Assembly (NCBI GenBank): GCA_963580455.1
Contig: OY756964.1
Coordinates: 7,750,001-7,814,000, forward strand
DNA length: 64,000 nucleotides
From: Euonymus europaeus
Taxonomy: Eukaryota > Streptophyta > Magnoliopsida > Celastrales > Celastraceae
Direction: 5' to 3'
The translations under genes and the position numbers were made by a program. Positions 48,228 through 60,400 of this stretch are shown piece after piece (within the stretch, counting starts at the first letter, position 1; each line of letters opens with the position of its first letter). The notes under the pieces were generated by a model. The model was not told the origin of the DNA and did no database searches. It was given only the letters and a program-made list of their open reading frames with translations.

Positions 48228-48628
48228 GGTTATAATTTGGTCCAGATTGGTTTATTGTGTTCGTTTCGCTTGTGTTGTATGAGTTTATTTCATTTCTTTC
48301 AATAAGAAACTTCCTATACGTATCTCTTTGTTTCTGTCATGGATCGGTATGAATCTCATTGAGGTTGTATTGATACTTTTTTCCATTGGAAAATGATGTA
48401 TTATGTAGGGAGAAATCTCTATATTTTTTTCTTGTCTTGTATTAGATTATTGTGCATTGTTTGATTTTGGTGATTGATTTCCTAATATCACTATCATTGA
48501 CAATTGGCCTTTGTATGATTACCCCCTATTTGACTCTTTTTTTTAATTAGTTACAAAATGGATTAGTTATTAACAATTGCCTTTGTATGACTACCCCCTA
48601 CTTGACTTCATTTTTTAATTACATACAT

Positions 48629-48836
48629 GAGTAATGTTACAGTCTCAAATAATATCTTCCATTTTAACCCACAATTTATGTGGTGTAAGCGACACGACCC
48701 TTTTCTGTATGGAATGGGTTCGAATCCCCCATCTCCAATTTCCGTAACAAAAAACAAACAAAAAAAAGTTGTATGACATCCCTACTGGATGGGGTTTAAA
48801 ATGAGGGTAAAAAAATTGGGGGAATGAAACATTTTC
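48629..48836. repeat. MITE-like repeat with tRNA-like B-box
   Basis: Related to 13432-13707: starts GAGTAATGTTAC and ends GGGGGAATGAAACATTTTCC, with partly inverse ends. It also contains GGTTCGAATCC (48718-48728), an exact pol III B-box, which is not in the first copy. It is either a MITE or a SINE-containing insertion; no coding capacity. Confidence 0.5.
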
Positions 48837-49123
48837 CTAATTAATTGGAATATTTTCCTAACATACTCACACACACGTACATGATTATATGTGTGTGTGA
48901 CATTGGCATATATATATATATATATATAGACCAATGTCATATGTTTTAATTAATTGAGACAGTTTTTTCATATACAGGGCACTACTCGGTGAGTTGAAAG
49001 AGGGAGAGAAAACATTCGGCCCCTGAATGATCCCAGAGTTCTTTAATTAGTATGCGAATGATAATGCGAGGCAAATCTCATATGAAAGAAATTATATATG
49101 TAGAGAGAGAAACATCAACTTAT

Positions 49124-51355
49124 TTAGCCATAAGTGTCCAATTTTGTTTTCGAGTCTGAAAGATAAGAATGTGCAAATGCTGCATGTATTGCAGCACCAG
49201 TAGAAAACACATCCTCATCAACGGTGTAATAAGGACTGTGAGGAGGATATAATCCATCCCTCTCATTTCTAATCCCTAAAAGCAAGAAGGTACCAGGGAC
49301 TTCCTTCACGTAGAAAGCAAAATCTTCACTACCCATGAAGCTAGGAGCCACTTCTGTATTCTCTTCACCTACTATCTCACTCACTACTTGCTTTACTTGC
49401 TCATAAATTATTGGATCATTTACTGTTGGAGGCAGTGTTGGGTGTTCCTTCCCTACAAATTCAACCTCCGCCGTGCACCGATGTACTGCCGCCTGCCCTT
49501 TTATAACCTGCCATAATTAAGGACATATATATATATATATATATGCATTAGTAGCAGCTACTTGTGTATATGCTTTGTATGTATATGCATACATGCTTCA
49601 AGTGTACTCTAATTCTTCCTGACCTTATAATCCTTCAGATGATTAATATTTTTTCCAACAAAAAAAAAGGGTTTGCATGCACATATAGCCGAATTTGCAG
49701 TAGGAATATATGCAAATATTTAGTTACCTCCTCTATTCTTTCCCTCAGCGCGTAGAAACTTTTGTGATTGAAAGCCCTAAAAGTTCCAGCAATTGTAACC
49801 GATTCTGGGATGACATTAAATGCAGTTCCTCCATGAATCTTGCATACCGAAACCACCTAGTAAAAGTATTTAAACAGTATTATAAGTAATTGGAAATACT
49901 GATTTCTTAAGCAAGAGGGTTGGGAATGGAGAGTCAAGAGTTTCCAATGCAGAAATCTTTATTTTCTACTGGAACACTTTCGAACCCTAGCTCGTCTCTC
50001 CGACGCATGTGAACATATCTGCCAAGGATATTTGGTAATGAAAAGGTGTATATATATATATATATCTGTGTGTGTGTACCTGAGAATCTAGAGGGTCAGT
50101 CTCCCTAGAGACAATGTTTTGGAGACTAATAACAGAAGCAGAGGCAGCCAAAATTGGATCAATGGAGTATTGTGGCACTGCTGCATGACCTCCTTTACCA
50201 CTAATCTTTGCCTTGAAACTTCCACAGCCAGCAAGAAATTCTCCAGGTCTTGATGCAACAACTCCACTAAGATACCTATTTACCATGTGCAGCCCAAGAA
50301 TGGCCTCCACGTTTTCAAGAACTCCTTCTTCTATCATGGCTTTTGCTCCTTGTCCTTGTTCCTCCGCTGGTTGAAATATCAAAACAACAGTCCCCTGGGC
50401 ATCATTGATCAATCATATGTCAATACACATAATTAAAATCTTAATATATATATATAAACAAATTTCTATTAACCTGTAATGTGTCCCTAAGAGCTTGTAG
50501 GACCTTTGCAGCGCCAAGGAGCATCGCCACATGCCCGTCGTGACCACAGGCGTGCATTTTTCCTTCTACTTTACTCTTGTGCTCCCATTCCACCAATTCC
50601 TATGACGGATAGCAATATTTTTAGCATGATAAATTTATCATAAAAATATTTTAAGAGAAAGAACTACCCAAATCAGAGGAAAAGATAGCACAAATCTTCA
50701 TCAAAATCAAAGGAAAAGACAGCACAAATCTTCAATCATATGTCAATTATGATTGTCGAATCCCCCCACACACTCAAATTAAATAATAATAATAACATTA
50801 TTTTTTCAAAAAAAAAAAATCTTTCCATAAACTAAAAAAAACATCTGATTAAGTTATTTAAGTGCGTAATTGTAATTGATCATCTACCGGAAAAAATGTT
50901 AATTAAGATATGAAAATGATTGAATAAAAAGTGACCTGAATTGGCAAGGCATCCATATCGGCTCTTAAAGCAACAAAGGGCGGTGAACCGGAGCCAATTG
51001 TAGCCACAACACCGGTCCGTGCGACCGGCCACCGATAAACCACACCAAGTCGGTCAAGTTCACGTCTAATGACTTTACTGGTCTCGAATTCTTCGAATGC
51101 AAGCTCGGGTTTCTCGTGAATTTCCCTCCTTATCTTCTTCATCCAATCCGCTGTGTTTGGATGATAAGCCAGCTCAACTATACGATCCTTGAGTGTTGAA
51201 GAGGAGTTTCGATTTTGTGTAAAGGAATCCAAAGAAGTAGTGCTACCAATTCCGAGATGCGGAGGCCCGAAATTCGAAAAAGAGCAGCAAATCGGTGTTG
51301 TAGTAATAATAGGAATGATAGAGATGACGATTAGTATCAGAAGAAGGTCGTCCAT
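49124..51355 (-). CDS. IAA-amino acid hydrolase, ILR1-like (M20 peptidase)
   Basis: Five exons on the minus strand (51355-50936, 50599-50474, 50394-50080, 49856-49728, 49507-49124), all GT-AG, encode 457 aa. It would release free auxin (IAA) from amino-acid conjugates. Residues 1-25 form a signal peptide. Metal-binding sites of the M20 family are present: C158 and H160 in HACGHDGH, E193/E194 in FQPAEE, H218 in GLHMV and H420 in HSPYY. Typical blocks [16 protein letters not shown] and GSEDFAFY are intact. The C-terminus ends KLDTYG and has no HDEL/KDEL-like signal, unlike several ILR1/ILL members, so ER retention is unlikely by this route. Subgroup (ILL3/4/6) is not resolved. Confidence 0.93.
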
Positions 51356-51739
51356 CGCCGTGTGCGTATGTTAAAGAGATATGGAACAACAGTGTGGTGC
51401 TTTTAATAATTATGTGGAAGGATGTGTGAGATATTTTATTTTGCAGGTCGACCATATGAAGCACGTGATTATTTATAATCTGTGGGCTACTATTTGATTG
51501 ATCCTTGCTATGGATGGCAAAAAAAAAATTCGATCCGTGTACTATCCGCAGGGTATCAAATCAGTTTAAAATCTGAAAATCGATACTATAAGGTTTGGAA
51601 ACGGTTTTGATTTTTATTTTCAAATTCATCACGATTTCGGGTCTATTTTGGTATTTGATGTCGGGTTTAGGATACCCGAACCGAAACCATACCCATAACC
51701 ATAACCATAACCAACCTGGCCCGACCCAACCCTTAATTT

Positions 51740-51850
51740 CAAGTAAATTCTTAAAAATATAGTATATATGTTAGAGAAGGGATTCGAACCTTACACATAT
51801 ATACAAAACTAAATCACTTAACCACTAATCCAATTGTTTGATTTTTTGTT
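51740..51850 (-). repeat. tRNA-derived SINE-like sequence
   Basis: On the minus strand an A-box-like TTAGTGGTTAAGTG (51828-51815) is followed by an exact B-box GGTTCGAATCC (51790-51780), with 24 bases between them, a spacing close to that of tRNA genes and plant SINEs. The text does not fold as a tRNA that I recognise. Ends are not defined. Confidence 0.55.
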
Positions 51851-54446
51851 ATAGACTTTCATAGTTTATAAATATATATTGAGTGTTTGGAAACCAATCA
51901 ATTATGAAAGAAATTGAAAAAGTTAAAAAATATATGGCTACTCGGCGATAAACGATTATGGAAAGGTTCCGGTTTTAAAAATCTAAATGATTTTTTAAAT
52001 GGTTTTGGAACAGTTTTGGTATATGGTATATTAAACGATAACAATTTTGATATTTCTTAAATAAAATGGTACCCGATCCGTTGCCGTCTGTAATCCTTGC
52101 CCATTTGTTTTAATGAGAACCTACCTAATTGAGGGTCCAATCTATAATCCTTTTATGCCTAGTAAATTTGGGGGCCCAGGGAGTGCCTTTGCAGTATTGC
52201 ACGTGTTTTTAGCCTGTTGATTATAATCATCATCAGATGATGAGATATAGATCTGACGGATATAATTTTACTAAAAATTGATTGTTAAATATCTATTAAG
52301 TATTGAGACTTTTTTTTAATCTCTCTCCTCAATTAACATTATCTCTCCTGTTTGTACTCTCCCTCACAGTTCACGACACGAAAACAACACCACCACCACC
52401 ACCACCACCAATTCTTCTCTCTTCTGTTTGTGTACTTTCTCTCTCTACTCTTTATCTAACAACAACCCACCAACCCTCTCTCTTCTGTTTGTGCACTCTC
52501 TCTCTAACAATAACCATTCCATCCATGAAAAGGACCAAAAATACTTCACTGGAAACCCAATCGACTATTGCTAGTAGTACGTCCCCATCTGGACAAGCAT
52601 CTTGCTGACTACTCCCTATTCCAATATGGTTCACACAGGAAATTTTAGGAAATAAAGGTGGCCATATCTACTCCGGGAACTCTTCTTCACGCCACCACAA
52701 ACTCCTCTGACTGGCGACTTTGGATACGATTCGATCTCCAAAGGCCAGACTTCATAAAACGCGACTGGCTCTTCCACTGCTATATGAACCATCCGCTCCT
52801 TGCCAGTTCTGTAAACCTGAGACTGAATCATATTTGGATAAAACCGTCAGATGTGAGAGTAGAACTAAAGAGATGAAGTCAACAAAGAATAAATAACATT
52901 TAAAAAATTGAAAATTTTATTAAGTAATCAAGCAATCATCAGATCCATTTTAAACGATCTTACGACTATTAATATGAACAGACTAAAGACCTATGCAGTA
53001 TTAAAATTATTATTATTAATATAACATATTATGAAAAAACAATATCATTTTTCATTTTGGTCATATTGTAGTGTTTCACGAGATCAAAATTGTCATTTTG
53101 GACATTTTTTGGGTACTTTCTATTGGTCCATTTTGACGTGACAAGACAGAGTTATTGACGTGGCTGGACGGAGACCATGTTCTTAGTAAAATCTAACACG
53201 TGATACATATTGGACGAGACTGGTGAAATATAAGTCATCTTTTCTGATTGAACGATTCATCTCCCACAGATTCAACCACCGATCTCTAAAGCTTTATTTT
53301 GTTGGGACCAGAGCATGCGTAGCTTTCCAAATATGGTAATTAACTATAACTCAACAGAGAGGACATTATTATTTATGTAAAGGAATATTACTGTACATGT
53401 ATAAAGAGAGCAGGTGTGTAGAACTAGGGTACGTCGCTGTGGGGACGGTAGCAGTGTGCGTGATTAGGTGAACAGGCAGCATCAAAGCAGGTATCATTTG
53501 CTATATGTAAGCCAAGGCATCTTCTGAGATCGAAAATTGCCACATACTTGTGTATAGTTATAGTATAGTATGTAACAAACTCTATTAAAGTGTCAATTAT
53601 TTTTGTGGTCCTTCGCCGGGTCGGTCCAGGGTTGGAAACCCATGTACAACCCCTTGCTCAACAATTGACAACTAATGTATAGATACACACATATAAATGA
53701 AATTTAGTGCTTACAAACATCACCATCCCCAATCAGGAACGAACATTCTTCACGTCTGTTCACATGGCCAGCCAACAATACTACATTGGACCATCGTACT
53801 TGGCTACATGCTTCAAAGACTAATCATGAATTCAACAATACAATATGAACTATGCCCTCACCATCTTAATTTTGATTTTAAATATGTATCATGTGCCTTT
53901 AACTTCATTTTTTTCCACCCAACAAATGCACTTTTTGACCTTGGTTCAAAAAAATCCAACCATTCTCCTAATGACTCCTGCAGTCCTATTGTTCACTATA
54001 AATCCAACCTCAGAAAAATAAATTCTAAATAGGAGTTTCAATCTAAGAGGGTAGAAGAAATCTTACTTCCAAATTTACAGGAGAACTAAAATACTGAGAA
54101 TCGATTATAAAGGAAAGCGGAAACATAATAGGAGAGAGAGAAAGAGACAAATTTACACAATGAATATTAGTCAATCTTGACAAGCTAGAATGTTGAATCC
54201 ATCCACCATAACCATCAACTCCATCATTGATATTCTAGTGCGGGGATAACTTATAGCATCACAATTTGCTTGTATAGATGTCAACATACCACGTAACGTG
54301 TGGATACAGTTGATTCATCGCCCAGTAGAGCTGATTCAGGCTCTTCACATCTTTAAAAATGAAAAACCAAAGATGGTGTATTTGACAGAATGGCAAAACT
54401 AGGAAAAGAACATAATTAAGAGAAATGATTGTCAGTCTTACTTTAT
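51851..54446. other. Intergenic region between ILR1-like and ARL1
   Basis: No gene could be supported. It contains CT-rich and CCACCA repeats (52310-52520) that give chance proline-rich frames, and a 60-70 codon minus frame at 52631-52831 (GKERMVHIAVEEPVAFYEVWPLE) of no recognised family. The region from 53600 upstream of the ARL1 3' end shows nothing definite. Confidence 0.5.
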
Positions 54447-57400
54447 TTAGCATGGCTTTCTTTTGTCGACTTTTAAATGGATATTGAACCATCTCTTCTT
54501 CTTAGCTCTATCCCTTGCGAAAGGTTTTTTATCCCTACGTTGGCCATCTTCTTTGGCCTCTGGGGAGAGAGCTCGGTTCCTGCTCCTACTTGTACTACGC
54601 TTCACTGAAGCACCAGTGGTATATGAGGCCTGAATTTCGTACCTTTGCTTCAGAAGCTCATCAATCTGCATAACACATGGAGGGAGAGTTTTTTAGAAAC
54701 TAGAACCTCATGGCTTGAAGAGAATATGGCAATAAAAGATCAATATTTCTTTGCCTACCCTAGAGATGATATAATCAGAGGTATAAATCACACATTTTTT
54801 AGGAACTAAAATATCATACTGAGAAAAGGGTATTAACAAGCATATTATTCAGATTAAAAGGTCTGGGTCTGGTTTTAAAAGTTAAGACTCGCCTCTTGCA
54901 TTTCCTTCGCATATCTACTAGTCATCTCGGTAAATTGAGCCAAGACCTGTCAACATGCCAGTTTCATTATTCCTTTCAGAAAATACAACGCTTAAGCAGC
55001 CACATGCATTAATTAAGTCCAAGTCTGACCTCTCTGTATTCACTTTCAAACTTTGACAATTCCATCCTTTTTGTCAAAATTCGAGCTTCAGTGGCTCTAA
55101 GAAATTCCTTTTCTTCAACAAAGGGAGCCGCACAAAGAGCTTCTATTGTGTAGGTTGCGCTCTTAAAAAAGTTGTCACCTACAAAAATAAGTTGGCATAT
55201 GAAGATGCAGATAACAGTCATTCTGACAAATTACCATGACACAAGACAAATCCACCCAAAGACAGAATGCTAGAGGAACTAACCATAAACAGAAAATACA
55301 TGAGTGCCAGCCTTTAATTCAGTTATCTCACATGGCTGAAATCCTTCCAGTTTTTTGAAGAATGCCGTATCTGGATCTTTTGCTGCAGCCATCTGGAGAG
55401 ACAAACAAAAACCAAAGAGATCAAGGCTAATTCAACCAAATTTGAAGATGACAAAAAGAAAACACTATGCATATCTTAACTATTATCAACTCACCGAATT
55501 GACTGACTGATCCAACCGATAAACAGGGAAGCCAAGAAAGTACATTCCAGCTGATGTAACTTTTCCTGTTTTTGCACAATCCTCCTATAGCAAAAACAAG
55601 TTAAACTCTAGAAACAATAACTTTATTTTCTTATAAGCAAGTAGAGGAAAAGGGAGGCGAACACACACATCTAAAACCTATGAAGAAATGGTGCGGCTAT
55701 CACCCTGAGGCACCCTGCACCAGATACGTTTTGGGTGCGGCACGAAAAGTCCAGGGTGCAGCAGTTAACAAATCCAATTTATAAGAAAATAAAAAAGGCT
55801 GAGGCTAGGGTGCGATTTAGTATATGTTTAGGTCAAATAAATAGTTAATACATTGTGCAGAGACCTAAATTGCTGGTTACTGTGTGAGGCCGAGGTCGCT
55901 GATTGCCGAACTGGTCGATGTCGCTTGTCGAGGTGAGGTTGAGGTCACGACTAATCAATAACCAGGTGCGATCCTCTCTCTCACTCTCTGTTTATATCTC
56001 TCTATCAGTCTATCTGACTCTCTCTCTCTCTGCCTTCAACGATCTGAGTATCACTGAGACAGGCTTATCACACATATGCCCTAGCTAGATCGTAAGATGA
56101 CTGCTGTGACATGGACCACAAGCTGATGCTATCATTCACTTGATCAATAAATTATCCAAACTCATTTATTTTAAAAGAAGATTTTTATATATGGGTAGGC
56201 AGGTAGTAAAATTTTTGCTGGGTTGTTTGATACTTCTAATTCTATTTGATATTTTAATTACATAGTACTTACGTGTAATATACTAGTATATTAATATATA
56301 TATATAAAAAAAAAAATTGTATCCGCTGCACCCGTATCCTTGAGAATTGCCGAATTCGTGTATCCTATATCCCTGAATCCGTACTCCCGCACCCATATCG
56401 GTGCTTCTTAGTCTAAAACACAAATCACACCAGGAGAGCAGAAGGGTAAACACCACTCCCAAAACAAGCAACTGCAGAAATAGGCACAAAGTGGAAGGGC
56501 GGAACATGAGAAGAAATGACTGGAAACAAGGTGAGACAAGGCATAGTTCAACTCTGGGACACCATCAACCAGCCCTGTAATTATGGTAGTTTAACCTAAA
56601 GATATACATATGGGAATAGTACATGTAAGTAGACATAGGAATAGTCAATCCGCAAATGCAACACTCTCCTTAAGGCTAATTTTATCACAAAAAATATTCA
56701 ATGTTCTGATCCAGAAATAAAAAGTTTTAAAGAAAGCCAATATCTGTAACAATTGGGGGAGAGGGGAAAAAAAAAAGGAAAGAACAATATATTCAAAAAT
56801 TTAGGAATTATAACCAAAAAAATAAAACCAAGGATTTCGAAAGGGGGGCAGGGGGGTGCCAGCGAAGGAAAACTTAGGTAATGTCTTCCCATGATAGCTT
56901 CAATGAGAAAGCCAAAATCTGTAAAAATTGGGGGAGAGGGAAAAAAGAAGGAAAGAACAATATATTCAAAAATTTTGGAATTAGAACCAAAAAAATAAAA
57001 CCAATGATTTCAAAAGGGGGGCGGGGGGGTGCCAGCGAAAGAAAACTTAGGTAATGTCTTCTCATGATAGCTTCAATGAGAAAAGGAACCCTTTATAAAA
57101 AAGAGTGAACTCTAAATGAGAAATCTACATGAAAGAACTTCCCAGAAGAGAAAATAGATCGGAAAGCATTCTTGTTACAGCAAAGTCTTGAAATTCAGGT
57201 GGATGTTGATTAGAACAGACCCACCATAATCTTTATCATTACTCCAAGAAAAATATATAATTTAAAACCCCAAAAGGAGTCAGATTGAGAATTTAGCAGA
57301 GAAATCACAACAAAAACCAACGAAGGGGAATGTACCTGCAGTGCAAGGCTTAACCCACTGCTTTCTTCTTGATCAAAATACAATAACTGCACAAAGCCGA

Positions 57401-60400
57401 TATATTTGAAGGATTAATGGTCTTTGTTAACATAATTTTTTTTTATTATCTTCATAAAAAACCAGCTAACAATAGACAAGTTATGTATTAATGGTACTCT
57501 GCAGAATCAAGAAGTAGAAGCAATCAGTCACCAGTATTTTGGAAAGTGATTCGTAAAGTTAACCATATATACATTATGATTGTTTTAACTAAAAGAAAAC
57601 GGTTCTTTCAAGAAAAAAAGTAATTTACAATTGCATCGAGTAAAAACTTTAATGAGTGCACGAAAATCAAACAACTCGAATATGATCATTTATATTGACA
57701 ATGAGACAAGAAATTATATCAAGGAACCTCTTTTTTTTGCTTTTATTATCACCAAAGAATATGTTATAAGAACGGCAAAAAAATTGACATAAAAGAAAGG
57801 CAATTCACTGAACATACAAGCAAAAGCAAGGGCAGGAAAGAACGAAAGTTTTACACAGACAGTGCAAAATGATAACTCTAACAAAATGAAAACACAAACC
57901 CATAGTCCCAATTCAATGACTTATTTACAAGAAATTAAATCTAAAAAATCACAGATCATATAGTAATCCAGAATATGACTAGGGAAATGGCAGAGATTAC
58001 AATCTTATTTCAGCTTGAGCTTCCACGGAAAGCCCAGGCTCTCATGTCCTCTTCCACATTTTTGTCAGCAACCCAAATCATTGCTCAACCTTGGTACAGT
58101 TTTCGCTTCAATTTTTCTCAAATTTTAAAACAAATATCAGAACCAACCAAGACCCGGCTCGCATTGCTAATAGATGAGACATTACAGTCAACATAGGGTA
58201 ATGCTACAGCATGTCAACACAAAACCAATATTCCAAAGGAGGGAAAAATAGAACCATAAATACACTTGACATGACCATCTGCCTGCATTTCCAACACTTA
58301 TTTTCCATATCATTCAACCTTTTTCATAATATCTTCTTGGTAAGAGCATGCCTATGTAATCACTTAAACATATCAAATGCCTCTAACCTTAATGACCTAA
58401 CTGCACCAGAACTTCCCATTGTGATCACTCTATTTTATTTATTTTGAACATTTTTATTTATTTGGCTTGAGGATCCAAAGGCACAAACTTGCAAAGGCAC
58501 ACTACATTTCTTTGCCACTTGGTCAGAATATTGTGCCCACAGCTCAAGTCTCAACCCAAAAAATATCTTTAAAATATATTTCAATAATAAGGTCAAATAT
58601 TATAAAACACCTACTGAAATATATTTCAGAGAGGCACGATTTGCAGAGAGTCGCAATAGACAATCATGATCGACAGTAGAACCCCAGATGGAAGTAACGA
58701 TCACTGGTAGCTCCTCCTATGAAAGTCGCGATCAACAGTGACTTTCCAGATGAAAGTCGAAATTGACGGAGAAGGGGCGCAACAGTGGAAGAAGAAGAAA
58801 TGAAGGTCTAGGGCTAGCACAATTTCACAAAAAGCTGGGTTTGCATTTTTTCATTCAGAAATGCACTCTAAGAGCCTAGCACCAGTGGTGTGAGGCGCAC
58901 GCCTAGGCCATGCCTGATTGAAGGCCAGCAGGCGACTAGAGTGCGCCTGGCCTGGCCTGGCATGGCATGCGCCCAAGCGCCTCTTGACAAAACTGAGTTC
59001 TAGTCGAGCAACAAAGATAGGCTAGAGGACTACTCAGAGCACTACAAAATTAAATCAATCTCTTCTGAATACCATTCAACCAAACCTGCATTTCTATCTC
59101 TTACACCGTATGGAAGATCAACGAAATTTACTATCAAATGAAGTAAATCTCTGCCATCTATAAAGAATCCTCTATTCTACAATACACCACTTCCCAGCTC
59201 AGCCTTTATTCACTTACAGATGCTCAAAAGTCTTGTGGCAAAGCCCGAGCGCCTCTTGACAACACTGAGTTCTAGTCGAGCAACAAAGATAGGGTAGAGG
59301 ACTACTCAGAGCACTACAAAATTAAATCAATCTCCTCTGAATACCATTCAACCAAATCTGCATTTCTATCTCTTACACTGTATGGAAGATCAACGAAAAT
59401 TACTATCAAATGAAGTCAATCTCTGCCATCTATAAAGAAGCCTCTATTCTACAATACACAACTTCCCAGCTCAGCCTTCATTCACTTACAGATGCTCAAA
59501 AGTCTTGTGGCAAGAAAAACAATTCGGTGATCTTCCACACCTAGGCACTTAGATTTGAGTAGCAAATGAGAATTGAAACCTCATTGATAAATTCTAACGA
59601 ACTATAGCATCATACTTAGTCCCCCTGATTAGAATATTAAAATTTGCAAAGAATCAATTATAGAACTGACCCATTTATAAAATTGACCCCACCCCATCAA
59701 TCAACCGCCAATACCACAGCTCAGGCATCTATGATACAAAATGTCCAAAAATGTAAAACACAGCATAGAATTAGAATACTAGTTGTGCACCAGCCATACT
59801 ATTCATCTTCACAGAAAGCCATATGAAGAGAGAGAACCACATGAAAACTTTGAAAAGATGATTCTGACAAAAAACAAAATTTCAAAAACCTTAAACTTGC
59901 TTCGGTCAGATGACTGCACTTGACATACTAAGCCTGCTCTTGCTTCCTCTTCAGTTATTGCGACAGCATAGAAGTGGGCACTTTGTTTTTCAACCTGTTA
60001 AAAGATGGGAATGTTTTAAATTAACACACCATGACAAATAAAAAAACTTTACCAGAAACATTACAAGAAGACACCACCTTCCTAGAAATAGATTGTCCAA
60101 GAGGAAGAGGACGAATAGTGACCACACCATTAAGTGCTTCCTCCAACACAGTTGCAGATACAGTAGTCTTGATAGGCACCCCGAGTTTACTATAATGCAG
60201 AACACAGTAAAATAATAATTAAAAAAAATTCATAAAATCATGAACATATTGATAAAATTAAAGAATTGAAAATTGAAATAGACCAACCTAAAAAGTGCCG
60301 CAAAGATGGTGTTTACAGCCCCCAAACTAGAAAGATCTAGCTCGAGATCTTGGCTCTCAGATTCGACGGCCTTTTAAAAAAGGATAGAGTATTAACACAA

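Noticed and set aside
48718..48728. Possible tRNA gene at the B-box GGTTCGAATCC
   Set aside because: No acceptor stem or anticodon arm could be folded around it; it is better seen as part of a repeat.
52303..52608. Open frame with poly-proline and secretion-like start
   Set aside because: It comes from CCACCA and CTCT simple repeats; no homologous architecture and no gene context.
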